A DNA stretch of 64,000 nucleotides from Selenomonadales bacterium (GCA_029976065.1 JARKNV010000040.1:1-64000); one strand, 5' to 3'; positions 24,484 to 34,056 are shown, numbered from the stretch's first letter. Notes: generated by a model from the sequence alone, not told the origin. Program-made: numbers and translations.

Positions 24484-26982
24484 CTATAGCACACCGCGGA
24501 AATAATGGCCGCGGGTGACGTCCGCATGTTCCACGGATTTGATGCTGTCACCGGCCAGCAAAGGGTGCTCCTCGCCCCTGTCGAGCAATTCCCGGTACAG
24601 GCGGGTCGTCCTGCCGAGGTCCTCCGCTTCGGCCGCCTTGCCTTCGATGCGGATGCGGGCCACGCCGGACCGGGCCAGGCGCGGCACGTGGGGCAGCATG
24701 CTGAGTTCCTTGGCGTTGAGGATATGCATGCGGCAGAACTGGTCGCCGGCGACGGGGAAAGTTTCTCCCAGCCGGTCTTTGAGCAGGTAGCGCCCTCTGA
24801 GGCAAGGCTTGGTGCAGGACCCGGCGTGAAGGCCGCCGAGAAAGCTGCCCATAACGCAGTATTCCGAGATCATGAGGGTGAGATAGCCGTGAACGATGCA
24901 CTCAATAGGTACGGCAGTGCCGCGGGCGAGTTCCTCGACCTGGCTGAAGGTGAGCTCGGGGGAAAGGGTGAGGCTGGAAAGGCCCTGGCCGGCGTAATAG
25001 CCGACCGCGGCGCTGTTGTAGATGTTGAGGGGCCAGTCGCCGTGGATGGCGAGACCCGGCGTCTGACTGAGGCGGCGGAGGGTGCCGAGGTTGGCGACGG
25101 CGACGGCGTCGGGCGCCAATTCGCGGAAGAGCTCCAGGTCGGTTTCCAGGCCGGGCCATTGCCAATCCTGGACGATGCGCGGCGTACCGAGGATGACGGC
25201 AAGGCCGTGGTCCCGGGCGAGGGCGACAACCCGCCGGTAGTCGTCGGCGACAGGCGGCCGGCCGGAGAGGCTTTCGCCGCCGAACATGATTACGTCGGCG
25301 CCGTTGGCGGCGGCAGCGGCGGCCTTCTCGACGGTGTCGGCGTTGACGGTCAGGGCGGGCTTGCTTGTTCGACCACTGCGGGGACCTGGCAGGAAGGCGG
25401 CAAGATCGGGAGTTTCCGCCGGCAGGGGCGGGCGGTGGTAATGTGCAAGACGGGCGGTCTCCAATTGTTCGACAGCCTGACGCCGCGCGTCGTTCAGTTC
25501 GCTGAGCGGAACCATGACTTCGCCGTCGATCTTGCTATCGAGGTCGCGGAGGGCGAAAACGGTCGTGCCCAGGCGGCCGATCTGGGCGACGAGCGTCTCT
25601 TGGCTCAGAGGCCGTTTTATTGCTTTCTCAGCCAGGAACGCCGTCTGTCCACGACCGCTGTTGCCGACATCGTCGGTCAGGGTTATGCTCAGTGGCCGCC
25701 CCTCCCCCACCGTCACCACGGCGTCGACCGGCACGCGGCGAAGCGGGCTGCCGGCGGTGAAGCTGGCCCGCGCCTTTTCCATGAGGGCGGCGTCGAAGGT
25801 TTTGAAAACTCGGTCGCCGGCACGCACCGGCCCTTCGACGGGGATGGCGGCGGCTGTATTGGCCGGAGCGGCGGCGACGGAGCGCCCGTCGACGGTGATG
25901 CTGGTGACGGTGGCACCGGAGCGGCCGCCGATCTTGACCCAGAACTCGACGATGTCGCCGACGGCGAGCGGCTCGTCGAGCTTGATGAGCGCCGTTTTCG
26001 CCTTCGGGTCATAGCTGAGGACACGGCCGATGCGCACGCCGCGGTTGTTGGGGCGGCGGTCGCTCATCATTTCCTTGCCTTGTTTGCCGAACAGATAGGC
26101 GGACGTGAAGCCGCGGTTGAAAATCTGGGCCATGTCCTTCTGATCCTGTTCGGGCACGGCGAAGTCGCCGCGGTCCGTCAGGCAGGCATCGATGGCCCGG
26201 CGGTAGCTGTCGACGACTATGGCGACGTATTCGGCCCTTTTCATGCGGCCCTCGATTTTGAACGAGGCGACGCCGGCATCGATAAGCTCGGGAATATGCT
26301 CAATCGTATTGAAATCCTTGGGGCTCAGGAGGTATTCGCCGACATCCTTGCCGACGAGAGCGTTTTGCCCCCCTTCGCCGACGAGGGTGTAGGGCAGCCG
26401 GCACGGTTGGGCGCAGCGGCCGCGGTTGCCGCTGCGGCCGCCGATCATGCTGGACATGAGGCATTGTCCGGAATAGGAGATGCAGAGGGCGCCGTGGATG
26501 AAGGTTTCGATTTCGATGGGCGACTTTTGGCAGATGCGGCGGATGGCGTCAAGCGAGAGTTCCCGCGCCAGGACAACGCGGGTTATGCCCTGCGCGGCGA
26601 GAAATTCTACTCCTGCCAGGTTGTGGACCGTCATTTGCGTGCTGGCGTGCAGGGGCAGGTGGGGAACGACGCGGCGGGCGACGGCGATTACGCCGATGTC
26701 CTGGACGATGGCGGCGTCGACGCCGATTTGGTACAAATGGCGCAGGTAGTCGGCCAGGGCGGGAATTTCGCTGTTGTCGACGAGGGTGTTGACGGTAACG
26801 TAGACGGCGACGCCCATAAGGTGGGCGTTTTTTACCGCCGCGGCCAGTTCCTCTCCATCGAAGTTGGCGGCGTAAGCGCGGGCGCCAAACTGCCGTCCGC
26901 CGAGGTATATGGCGTCTGCGCCGCTATTGAGAGCAGCGGTGAAGGCCTCGGCGTTGCCGGCCGGAGCCAGTAGTTCAATCAT
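24484..26982 (-). CDS. long U32-family peptidase / RlhA-like protein
   Basis: 832 residues. The N-terminal half is a U32 TIM-barrel (LLAPAGNAEAFTAALNSGADAIYLG, HASTQMTVHNLAGVEF, YSGQCLMSSMIGGRSGNRGRCAQPCRLPY) with four Cys for a Fe-S cluster. The C-terminal half has a second Cys set (EYCVMGSFLGGLHAGSCTKPC) and a DUF3656-type region. Proteins of this layout include RlhA, which hydroxylates 23S rRNA C2501 with prephenate; others modify tRNA. The ATG at 26982 has AAGGTG upstream, overlapping the end of the upstream gene by eight bases. Protease activity is unlikely despite the family name. Confidence 0.87.
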   Translation of the reverse strand: MIELLAPAGNAEAFTAALNSGADAIYLGGRQFGARAYAANFDGEELAAAVKNAHLMGVAVYVTVNTLVDNSEIPALADYLRHLYQIGVDAAIVQDIGVIAVARRVVPHLPLHASTQMTVHNLAGVEFLAAQGITRVVLARELSLDAIRRICQKSPIEIETFIHGALCISYSGQCLMSSMIGGRSGNRGRCAQPCRLPYTLVGEGGQNALVGKDVGEYLLSPKDFNTIEHIPELIDAGVASFKIEGRMKRAEYVAIVVDSYRRAIDACLTDRGDFAVPEQDQKDMAQIFNRGFTSAYLFGKQGKEMMSDRRPNNRGVRIGRVLSYDPKAKTALIKLDEPLAVGDIVEFWVKIGGRSGATVTSITVDGRSVAAAPANTAAAIPVEGPVRAGDRVFKTFDAALMEKARASFTAGSPLRRVPVDAVVTVGEGRPLSITLTDDVGNSGRGQTAFLAEKAIKRPLSQETLVAQIGRLGTTVFALRDLDSKIDGEVMVPLSELNDARRQAVEQLETARLAHYHRPPLPAETPDLAAFLPGPRSGRTSKPALTVNADTVEKAAAAAANGADVIMFGGESLSGRPPVADDYRRVVALARDHGLAVILGTPRIVQDWQWPGLETDLELFRELAPDAVAVANLGTLRRLSQTPGLAIHGDWPLNIYNSAAVGYYAGQGLSSLTLSPELTFSQVEELARGTAVPIECIVHGYLTLMISEYCVMGSFLGGLHAGSCTKPCLRGRYLLKDRLGETFPVAGDQFCRMHILNAKELSMLPHVPRLARSGVARIRIEGKAAEAEDLGRTTRLYRELLDRGEEHPLLAGDSIKSVEHADVTRGHYFRGVL

Positions 26983-27892
26983 TCTCTTCACCTTCTTTTA
27001 GGTATGCGACAATGGCCGGTTTGATGTCGGTGAGGCGGCGGATAGCGGCCGCGGCTTCGCGGCAGCCTGGTCCGAACAATATTGTCGGCACAGGGTTGAG
27101 AGTATGCGTTTTGGTGGTGAAGTCTTCGAAATTGCCGTGGTCGCTGGTGATTAGCACCAGGATGTCTTTCGCGGCTTCGTGGACGGCGGTGAGAAAACCA
27201 TCCAGGGTAGCGACGATTTTTGCCGCTTCCGTCCAGTCGTTCTTATGGCCCTGCCGATCGGTCTGGAAATATTCGAACATGGTGAAGCGGTGACGGGCGG
27301 CAAGGCTCGCCAGCCGCCGGCCCGCTTCGGCGGGGCTCACGGGTGGGACGCCTTCCACGCCGAACCGCGGCAGCATCTCGTTGGTAATGTCCTGATACAC
27401 CGCTTCCCCTGCGGCCATTTCAGCCAGGGAGCGCAACGGGGCGCCGGCACCGAGAATGGTAAGGGTGGTGACCGAGTGGCGCCGTTTGCGGCGGGCCACA
27501 AGCTCCATGTAGTCGGTTGTGTACATGTTGGCCGAAGTGACGCTCATGCCGGCGGCCGCCAGTTCGCGCATGATGCCGTTGGCCGCGATTATCCCGGCAA
27601 GTTCCGGTCCGGGAAAGCCGAGAATGTGGCAGCCCATATGACGGGGGGCATTGACGCCGGTGAAAATGGCCGTCTGCCCGGTGGCGCTCTGCGGCAGGCC
27701 GGGAATTCCCAGGGAGGCGTCGGTGGGCACAAGGCATGTATTGTCGCTCAGGACGCAGCCCAGGTCCCTTACAAGCGGTTTGCCGAAAAGGGTCCGGAAA
27801 TATGGCGGGTCAAACCGTACGAGCGGATTGGCGGCAGGGTCGTTATCCCCCATTCCCAGGCCATCGATAAAGATAAGCAATACTCTTCGCAT
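26975..27892 (-). CDS. phosphoglyceromutase-like alkaline-phosphatase-superfamily metalloenzyme
   Basis: 305 residues. The N-terminal LIFIDGLGMGDND carries the first metal Asp, followed by ASLGIPGLPQSATGQTAIFTG where the nucleophile Ser/Thr is expected, and TSDHGNFEDFTTKTHTLNPVP with the C-terminal metal-binding Asp/His pair. These are hallmarks of the phosphopentomutase/2,3-bisphosphoglycerate-independent mutase superfamily, but the protein is shorter than either enzyme and lacks their large cap, so the substrate is unknown. ATG at 27892 follows GGAGAG. It overlaps the U32 gene, so they form an operon. Confidence 0.75.
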   Translation of the reverse strand: MRRVLLIFIDGLGMGDNDPAANPLVRFDPPYFRTLFGKPLVRDLGCVLSDNTCLVPTDASLGIPGLPQSATGQTAIFTGVNAPRHMGCHILGFPGPELAGIIAANGIMRELAAAGMSVTSANMYTTDYMELVARRKRRHSVTTLTILGAGAPLRSLAEMAAGEAVYQDITNEMLPRFGVEGVPPVSPAEAGRRLASLAARHRFTMFEYFQTDRQGHKNDWTEAAKIVATLDGFLTAVHEAAKDILVLITSDHGNFEDFTTKTHTLNPVPTILFGPGCREAAAAIRRLTDIKPAIVAYLKEGEEND

Positions 27893-27920
27893 TCGGTGCG
27901 ACTCTCCGTTCGTCAACAAT

Positions 27921-27945
27921 AAAAGAAGAAGGGCATGCCCTTCTT
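27921..27945 (-). terminator. terminator after the DUF421 gene
   Basis: Palindrome AAGAAGGGCA/TGCCCTTCTT (27926-27945) touching the stop codon, then CTTTTATTG on the minus strand. Confidence 0.65.
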
Positions 27946-28607
27946 TAGTGCAGCAACTGCTCTGCCGATGATTTTTCGCCGGATGGCGGGGCGGGCGGCT
28001 GGTTTTTGACGTAATCGGCGAGAAGCCGCACGTCGGCCGCCAGCTGTTCTATTTTGGCCCATCCGGTCCCGGCCGGGCTGAGCGGGTTTTCGGACAGGCT
28101 ACGGATAAAGTTTTCCAGGTCGCGCCGGGTGAGCGGCTCTAGGTCAGGGGATTTTATCACCGAAAATGTGCCGCAGCTTTCCAGGCGGGCCAATTTGATA
28201 TCTTTGAGGTTGGAAAGGTCCAGCCCCTGTTTGTGCAGCTCCTGGCGGAGGTCGTCATAATTGAACTGAGTTTTGGTCAGGTTGGCGCGAAGGATCCGAC
28301 CGTCCTCGATGAGTTCTACAGGCGTGCCTTCGAACAATTTGCGGAGAAATTTATTCTTGAGGGCCAGCCGGGACAGCAATTGCTGAAGGATCAGCAAGGC
28401 CAGCAAGCCTTCGGCGCCGATGAGGATACTCTCGTTGCGGGCCATGGCGACATTGGCGACGATATCGCCGATGCCGACCATGAGGACGAAGTCGAAGGGT
28501 GAAAGCTGTCCGACCGCGCGGTTGCCCATTATGCGGACAACGATCAGCGCCACGGCGAAGATGGCCGCCATCCTTAACAATACTTGCCCGGGGGTCCCAT
28601 AATCCAT
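27945..28607 (-). CDS. DUF421 membrane protein (YetF/YcaP family)
   Basis: 220 residues. Three N-terminal membrane helices (VLLRMAAIFAVALIVVRIM, FVLMVGIGDIVANVA, GLLALLILQQLL) precede a soluble alpha/beta domain with ELIEDGRILRANL and the typical GLDLSNLKDIKLARLESCGTFSVI. Family members are plasma-membrane proteins; in Bacillus spore formers relatives affect spore germination or coat, but the biochemical role is not known. ATG at 28607 is eight bases after GGAAGGAG; the GTG at 28616 is inside that site. Confidence 0.87.
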   Translation of the reverse strand: MDYGTPGQVLLRMAAIFAVALIVVRIMGNRAVGQLSPFDFVLMVGIGDIVANVAMARNESILIGAEGLLALLILQQLLSRLALKNKFLRKLFEGTPVELIEDGRILRANLTKTQFNYDDLRQELHKQGLDLSNLKDIKLARLESCGTFSVIKSPDLEPLTRRDLENFIRSLSENPLSPAGTGWAKIEQLAADVRLLADYVKNQPPAPPSGEKSSAEQLLH

Positions 28608-28667
28608 CGCTGTCACTCCTTCCGCTGGTCTTATTATTGACCGCGGCGGGGAGCGGTATACCGAACG

Positions 28668-28919
28668 TTACTTGTCGTCAAGCATCTTGAGCAGTTGCTG
28701 GTAGTCGTGTTGCAGGCGCAGGTATTCGTCGGCGATGTTGAGCGCCGCCAGAATGGCGACCATCAGGGTGGGCATCCGGGGGTTGCTGAAGGCGGTCTGG
28801 CGCATACGCTCGTCGAGCAGGGCAGCTACCTGCACCATGCGTTCCGGTTCCGAATCGCCCTTGAGGGGATAGGTTTCGCCGAATATCTCCACGGTGACCT
28901 TGTTTTTCTTCATGCCCAT
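28668..28919 (-). CDS. zapA: cell division protein ZapA
   Basis: 83 residues: MKKNKVTVEIFGETYPLKGDSE, then EPERMVQVAALLDERMRQ and a C-terminal coiled coil (LNIADEYLRLQHDYQQLLKML). ZapA binds FtsZ and bundles its filaments at the septum. The length fits the short Firmicutes form. Start at 28919 chosen for AAGGTGA a few bases upstream; 28913 is an alternative. In many Firmicutes zapA lies near pheT and a U32 peptidase gene, as it does here. Confidence 0.85.
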   Translation of the reverse strand: MGMKKNKVTVEIFGETYPLKGDSEPERMVQVAALLDERMRQTAFSNPRMPTLMVAILAALNIADEYLRLQHDYQQLLKMLDDK

Positions 28920-28995
28920 TTCATCACCTTGCTTCACGCTGCATCCGTCGCAATATAGTTCTCCCTCAACCCTTAATTTTCCTGCCAAATGCGAA

Positions 28996-29017
28996 GGGCA
29001 GCCTCTCCGGCTGCCCC
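28996..29017 (-). terminator. terminator-like hairpin after the permease gene
   Basis: GGGCAGCC/GGCTGCCC stem with TCTCC loop just past the permease stop at 29026; the following T-run is poor. Confidence 0.5.
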
Positions 29018-29025
29018 AACGGCCC

Positions 29026-30426
29026 TTATTCGTCCGGCAACGGGTCGGCGCCGACCCCGAGAATGCTGTTGCGGTGACCGTAGGCGAAGTATACGGCGAA
29101 ACCGATAGCCGACCAAACGATGAACCTGATCCAGGTGTCATAAGGGAGGTTGTACATCAGGTAACCACAGGAAATTACGGCCAAAGGGGCGACAAGGCCC
29201 ACCGCCGGACAACGGAACGGGCGGTGGAGCTCCGGCTTCGTGCGGCGGAGCACCAGCACGCCGATTGCCGAGAGGACAAAGGCGAACAACGTGCCGATGT
29301 TGGTAAGTTCGGCAATGACGCCGATGGGGGTGAAGCCGGCGATCAGGGCGACGGCGACGCCGGCGATGATGGTTATGACATGGGGGGTGCCGTAGGTGGG
29401 ATGGATGGCGCAGATCCCTCCCGGAATGAGGCCGTCGCGGGACATGGCGAAGAAGATGCGGGTCTGGCCGTACATGAGGACGAGCAGGACGGTGGTTATG
29501 CCGGCGATGGCGCCGGTGCCGACCAGGGCGGAGCCGAAATTGTAGCCGATTGCCCTGAGGGCGTACGCCACCGGTTCGGCGTTGTTGAGCTGGGTGTAGG
29601 GAACGACCCCGGTCAGGACGGCGGAGACGATTATATAAAGGATCGTGCAGACGATCAGCGAGCCGATGATGCCGATCGGCAGGTCGCGGTTGGGATTTTT
29701 GCATTCCTCGGCGGTAGTGGCGACGGCGTCGAAGCCGATGTAGGCGAAGAAAATGAGCGCCGCCCCGGCCGCCACGCCTTTAAAGCCGAACGGCATCAGC
29801 GGCGACCAGTTGGCGGGATTGACCTTGGGGCTGGCAAGAAGAAGAAAAATGAAAACGGCGGCTAGTTTAACGACGACAAGGATCTTGTTGAGGGACGCGC
29901 TTTCCTTGGTGCCGCGCACCAGCAGGAAGCTGAGGAAAATGGCGATGAACACGGCCGGCAGGTTGACGATGCCGCCATCGGCGGGCACGGCGGTGAGGGC
30001 CTTGGGCAATTCGACGCCGCCGGCTTTGAGAAGGCCGGTGACGTAGCCGGACCAGCCGGCGGCGACCGCGCTGGACCCTACCGAGTATTCGAGGATAAGG
30101 TTCCAGCCGACGATCCAGGCGACGATTTCGCCTAAGGCTGCATAAGAATAGGTATAGGCGCTGCCGGCGATGGGAACGATGGCGGCAAGCTCCGCGTATG
30201 CCAGGGCGGCGAAGGCGCAGGCAAGGCCGGACAGAACAAAAGACAGCATGATGCCGGGACCGGCGTGCTGGGCGGCCGCCACTCCGGTAAGCACGAAAAT
30301 GCCGGTGCCGATTATGCAGCCGATGCCGAGGAGGACAAGGTCAGTCGCGCCGAGGGTTTTTTTGAGTTTCTGCTTATTAGCGCCCTCTTTGAGGGTTTCG
30401 ATATTTTTGGTGCGGAAGATGTCCAG
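29026..30426 (-). CDS. amino acid permease (APC family) with apparent CTG start
   Basis: 466 residues if begun at CTG 30424-30426 (LDIFRTKNIETLKEGANKQK). About 12 membrane helices are visible, starting with LVLLGIGCIIGTGIFVLTG, the family signature that binds the substrate backbone, and including NLILEYSVGSSAVAAGW and FFAYIGFDAVATTAEE. The protein resembles cationic or branched-chain amino acid transporters such as YfnA. An in-frame TGA lies five codons upstream of CTG, and no ATG, GTG or TTG occurs between them; the first such codon, GTG at 30294, would delete the first helix. GGGGAGG sits six bases before the CTG. A long hairpin occupies the leader. Confidence 0.85.
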   Translation of the reverse strand: MDIFRTKNIETLKEGANKQKLKKTLGATDLVLLGIGCIIGTGIFVLTGVAAAQHAGPGIMLSFVLSGLACAFAALAYAELAAIVPIAGSAYTYSYAALGEIVAWIVGWNLILEYSVGSSAVAAGWSGYVTGLLKAGGVELPKALTAVPADGGIVNLPAVFIAIFLSFLLVRGTKESASLNKILVVVKLAAVFIFLLLASPKVNPANWSPLMPFGFKGVAAGAALIFFAYIGFDAVATTAEECKNPNRDLPIGIIGSLIVCTILYIIVSAVLTGVVPYTQLNNAEPVAYALRAIGYNFGSALVGTGAIAGITTVLLVLMYGQTRIFFAMSRDGLIPGGICAIHPTYGTPHVITIIAGVAVALIAGFTPIGVIAELTNIGTLFAFVLSAIGVLVLRRTKPELHRPFRCPAVGLVAPLAVISCGYLMYNLPYDTWIRFIVWSAIGFAVYFAYGHRNSILGVGADPLPDE

Positions 30427-30461
30427 AAGCGTCCTCCCCTTTCAACCGCGAAAGACGAAAA

Positions 30462-30539
30462 GATGTCCCTGACGGTAGTATTGCTCGGGCAAAGTCAAAA
30501 ATACGGCCACGGGCAATATTTGTCTACCGCCGGGACATC
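30462..30539 (-). promoter_or_regulatory. long stem-loop in the permease leader, unknown class
   Basis: Three nested perfect stems: GATGTCCC/GGGACATC (30462-30469 with 30532-30539), CGGTAG/CTACCG (30473-30478 with 30524-30529) and TATTGC/GCAATA (30479-30484 with 30513-30518), closing on a 28-base loop. It lies in the 166-base gap between pheT and the permease start, about 25 bases before the ribosome site. No T-run follows, so it is not a plain terminator. I do not recognise it as a known riboswitch. Confidence 0.5.
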
Positions 30540-30591
30540 TCTCAGTGGGCATCAATGCCCGCACTCAAAAGGGGCGGCGAGTTGCGGACGT

Positions 30592-33021
30592 TTAAACCCG
30601 CAATTTCGCGGCAAAGGCTTTTTCCAGGTGGGCGACGATATTGCTGTAGTATCCGTCCACCTCTTCGTCGGTCAGGGTGCGGTCAGGCGCCTGGAAGGTC
30701 AGGGCAAAGGCCAGGCTCTTCGCACCGGTCGGGACCTGTTCGCCGGTGTACATGTCGAACAGGCGAACATCGGCGAGCAGTTCGCCACCACTGGCGGCTA
30801 TGGCTGAAGTCGCATCGGCGGCGGTTACGCCTTGCGGAATAATAACCGCCAGGTCGCGGGCGATGGCCGGGAAACGCGGCAACGGCCGGTAATCGCCGAT
30901 GAGGACGGAGTGCTGGACGAGGCGGGAAACGTCGAGTTCGAATACGAAGACCTCGCGGCCGAGGCCGAAAGCGTCAAGCACCTGGGGGTGCACTTCCCCC
31001 ACAGCGCCAAGCAGTTCGTCGTCTTTGACGAACAGGGCCGTTTTGCCGGGGTGCATCGCATAGTATTCGCCTGCCTGCACTTCGTAGCCGGCGATGCCGA
31101 GTTTCTCGAGCAGCACCTCCACTGCCCCTTTGGCGTCGTAGAAATCCACGGCATCCCGCGATTGGTTCCAGGCGAGGCCGGTTCGCTTACCGCACAAGCC
31201 GCCGCAAAGCATCGGCGGTTCGTCCGGCAGCTCCGTCAGCGGCAGGCCGTGGGGCCGGTAGGCAGCCCCCAGTTCGTAAATCTTCAGGTCGTCGTTTTTG
31301 CGGGATAGATTGCTGGCCACGGTTTGCAGGACGCCGCCCATGAGGGTGGTTTTCATCACCGGAAAATCGTCGGTGATGGGGTTGAGGATCGGGATAGCGT
31401 TGCGCAGGCCGCTGTCGGCCGGCAGGCTTAGTTTATCGAACACGGCGGGGTGGGTGAAACTGAAGGTTATTATCTCGCTGAAACCGAGGCCAGTGAGAGT
31501 ATCTTTGCACCGGTCGGCGATCGTCTGGGTGTAGCTTTGCGTTCCCAGCTTGGTGCTGCCGAAGGGGGTGGTTGCCGGGATGTTGTCGTAGCCCCAGATG
31601 CGGGCGATCTCTTCGCTGATGTCGGCCGGGCGGCTCACGTCGTTCCGCCAGGTGGGCACGGTAATGAGAAGTTTGTCCGGTTGGGTTTCGACTTCGAATT
31701 CCAGCCGGCGGAGGATGTCGACCATCTGGGCGGCCGGAAGGTCGACGCCGAGACGGGCGTTTATCTGGCCGGGGGTAACGGCAATCTGCCGCGGCAGTTG
31801 GATGTCGGGGTATGCGTCGATGACGCCCGGGCAGACCGTGCAGGCCCCCATTTCCTCCAGCAGCTGGGCGGCCCGGTCGAGAGCGCGAATGATGTCGGCC
31901 GTGTTTACGCCGCGTTCGAAACGGCTGGAAGCTTCGGATCGCAGCCCGAGCGCCTTGGAGGTGCGCCTGATGCTGACGCCGTTGAAAGAGGCGGCCTCGA
32001 GGAGGACGGTCCGGGTGGCGTCGGTTACTTCGGTGGCCAACCCGCCCATTACGCCGGCGACGCCGACCGCCTGCACGGCGTCGGCGATCACCAGCATGTC
32101 GGGGGTGAGTTCCCGTTTCACGCCGTCCAGGGTGGTAAGACGCTCGCCCGGATTGGCCCGGCGGACGATAATGCTGTGTTTGGCGAGCAGGTTGTAGTCA
32201 TAGGCGTGCATGGGCTGGCCGAGTTCCATCATGACGAAGTTGGTGACGTCGACGACGTTGCTTATCGGCCGCATGCCGGCCGCCTGCACCCGGCGCTGCA
32301 GCCAGGCGGGCGAGGGACCGATCTTGACGTTTTGGAGCACGCGTCCTGTGAAGCGGGCGCACAACGAGGGTTCCTCGATAACGACGGTAGCAAGGTCGTT
32401 GGCCTTGCCAACGCCTTCTTCCTTCATCATCAGCATGGGTTTCTTGAGAGTGCCGCCGGTCAGGGCGGCCACTTCGCGGGCCAAACCTAGGGTGCTGAAG
32501 CAGTCGGCGCGGTTGGGGGTAAGTTCGAACTCCAGTACGACGTCGTCGAGGCCCAGCACGGCAAGGGCATCGGCGCCGGGCCGGGTATCGGCGGGGAGGA
32601 TGTAGATGCCGTCGCGGTGTTCGGGCGGGACGATTTTGGCGTCCATGCCGAGTTCGTCCCCCGAGCAGAGCATGCCCTGTGATTCGACGCCGCGGAAATT
32701 GGCTGTGCCGATTTCCAGTCCGCCGGCTAGTTTGGCGCCAACGAGCGCCACCGGGACGAGGTTGCCGGTGTTCAGGTTGGTGGCGCCGGTGACGATGGTC
32801 ACGGCGGAGCCGCCGATGTCCACTTTGCAGACAAACAGTTTGTCGGCGTTGGGATGGGCGGTCAGTTCGGTGATCCGGCCGGCTACCACCTTGGACAGGC
32901 CTTCACCGCGGTATTCGATATTTTCGACCGGCACGCCGGCCATTGTCAGCATGTCGGCAAGCTTTTCCGGCGTTTCGGAAAACTCGACGTAATCTTTCAG
33001 CCAATTGATCGAGGTGCGCAT
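30592..33021 (-). CDS. pheT: phenylalanyl-tRNA synthetase beta subunit
   Basis: 809 residues. Order: tRNA-binding EMAP-like fold at the N-terminus (VVAGRITELTAHPNADKLFVCKVDIG), B3/B4 editing region, the B5 DNA-binding-like fold, the pseudo-catalytic domain and the C-terminal ferredoxin-fold anticodon-binding domain (YRPLPRFPAIARDLAVII). It forms the alpha2-beta2 enzyme with PheS that charges tRNA-Phe and removes misactivated tyrosine. It begins 12 bases past pheS and shares its T-box. Intact, usual length. Confidence 0.96.
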   Translation of the reverse strand: MRTSINWLKDYVEFSETPEKLADMLTMAGVPVENIEYRGEGLSKVVAGRITELTAHPNADKLFVCKVDIGGSAVTIVTGATNLNTGNLVPVALVGAKLAGGLEIGTANFRGVESQGMLCSGDELGMDAKIVPPEHRDGIYILPADTRPGADALAVLGLDDVVLEFELTPNRADCFSTLGLAREVAALTGGTLKKPMLMMKEEGVGKANDLATVVIEEPSLCARFTGRVLQNVKIGPSPAWLQRRVQAAGMRPISNVVDVTNFVMMELGQPMHAYDYNLLAKHSIIVRRANPGERLTTLDGVKRELTPDMLVIADAVQAVGVAGVMGGLATEVTDATRTVLLEAASFNGVSIRRTSKALGLRSEASSRFERGVNTADIIRALDRAAQLLEEMGACTVCPGVIDAYPDIQLPRQIAVTPGQINARLGVDLPAAQMVDILRRLEFEVETQPDKLLITVPTWRNDVSRPADISEEIARIWGYDNIPATTPFGSTKLGTQSYTQTIADRCKDTLTGLGFSEIITFSFTHPAVFDKLSLPADSGLRNAIPILNPITDDFPVMKTTLMGGVLQTVASNLSRKNDDLKIYELGAAYRPHGLPLTELPDEPPMLCGGLCGKRTGLAWNQSRDAVDFYDAKGAVEVLLEKLGIAGYEVQAGEYYAMHPGKTALFVKDDELLGAVGEVHPQVLDAFGLGREVFVFELDVSRLVQHSVLIGDYRPLPRFPAIARDLAVIIPQGVTAADATSAIAASGGELLADVRLFDMYTGEQVPTGAKSLAFALTFQAPDRTLTDEEVDGYYSNIVAHLEKAFAAKLRV

Positions 33022-33033
33022 GCCTTTCCCCCC

Positions 33034-34056
33034 CTAAAACTGCGCCAGGAAGCGCATATCGTTGTCGTAGAACAGCCGGAGATCGTCGATGCCGTAAACC
33101 AGCATGGCTATCCGTTCCACGCCCATTCCGAAGGCGAACCCGCTGACCTGGTCGGGATCGAAGTTGCTCATTTCCAGGACGCGGGGATGGGTCATGCCCG
33201 AGCCGAGGATCTCCAGCCAGCCGGTGCCCTTGCAGGTCCGGCAGCCGCGGCCGGCGCACATGACGCAGGAGATGTCCACCTCGGCGCTCGGTTCGGTAAA
33301 GGGGAAGAAGCTGGGGCGGAAGCGCAGCTTGACGCTGCTGCCGAAGATTTCCTTGGCGAACTGGTCCAGGGTGCCTTTGAGGTCGGCAAAGCTGATCCCT
33401 TTGTCGATGACCAGGCCCTCGACCTGATGGAATACGGGCGAATGGGTGGCATCATAGTCGACGCGGTAGACTTTGCCGGGGGAGATGATCCGCACGGGCG
33501 AGTTGGGAGTTACGCTCTGCATTGTGCGGGCTTCGACCGGCGAGGTGTGTGTCCGCAGGAGGATATCCTGAGTGATGTAAAAGGTGTCCTGCATGTCGCG
33601 GGCCGGATGATCCGGCGGCAGGTTGAGCGCTTCGAAGTTGAAATAGTCTGTTTCCACTTCCGGACCATCGACGATATCGAAGCCCATGCGCATAAACACG
33701 GATTTTATCCGCTCAAGGGTCAACGTCAGGGGGTGTTTATGGCCGATGACGGGGCGGCGGCCCGGCAGGGTTACGTCCAGTCTGGCGGCGGCTATTTTAT
33801 TGGCCAGTTCAACCTGCTTGAGTTCTTCCGCCTTTTTCTCGATAAGCTCCTCAAGTTCGGCCCTCAGTTCGTTGACGAGCTGGCCGACGCGCGGCCGATC
33901 TTCGGGACCAAGCGAGCCGACGCCGCGCAGGATAGCGGTCAGGCTGCCCTTTTTGCCCAAATACTTGACGCGGAGGTCGTTGAGGGCGTCAACGCTTGCC
34001 GCCTGAGGAAGCTCGGCAACGGCCGCCTGGCGAAGTTCCCTGAGTTGTTGTTCCAT
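33034..34056 (-). CDS. pheS: phenylalanyl-tRNA synthetase alpha subunit
   Basis: 340 residues, class II synthetase. An N-terminal coiled coil for tRNA (residues 1-85) precedes motif 2 ([20 protein letters not shown]) and motif 3 ([14 protein letters not shown]), with [17 protein letters not shown] in between. ATG at 34056 follows GGAGGG; the extension to 34107 runs into the T-box terminator and was rejected. First gene of pheS-pheT, controlled by the T-box leader upstream. Confidence 0.96.
   Translation of the reverse strand: MEQQLRELRQAAVAELPQAASVDALNDLRVKYLGKKGSLTAILRGVGSLGPEDRPRVGQLVNELRAELEELIEKKAEELKQVELANKIAAARLDVTLPGRRPVIGHKHPLTLTLERIKSVFMRMGFDIVDGPEVETDYFNFEALNLPPDHPARDMQDTFYITQDILLRTHTSPVEARTMQSVTPNSPVRIISPGKVYRVDYDATHSPVFHQVEGLVIDKGISFADLKGTLDQFAKEIFGSSVKLRFRPSFFPFTEPSAEVDISCVMCAGRGCRTCKGTGWLEILGSGMTHPRVLEMSNFDPDQVSGFAFGMGVERIAMLVYGIDDLRLFYDNDMRFLAQF

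Noticed and set aside
30294-30426. GTG at 30294 as the permease start
   Set aside because: It deletes the first membrane helix and has no ribosome site; the CTG at 30424-30426 fits both.
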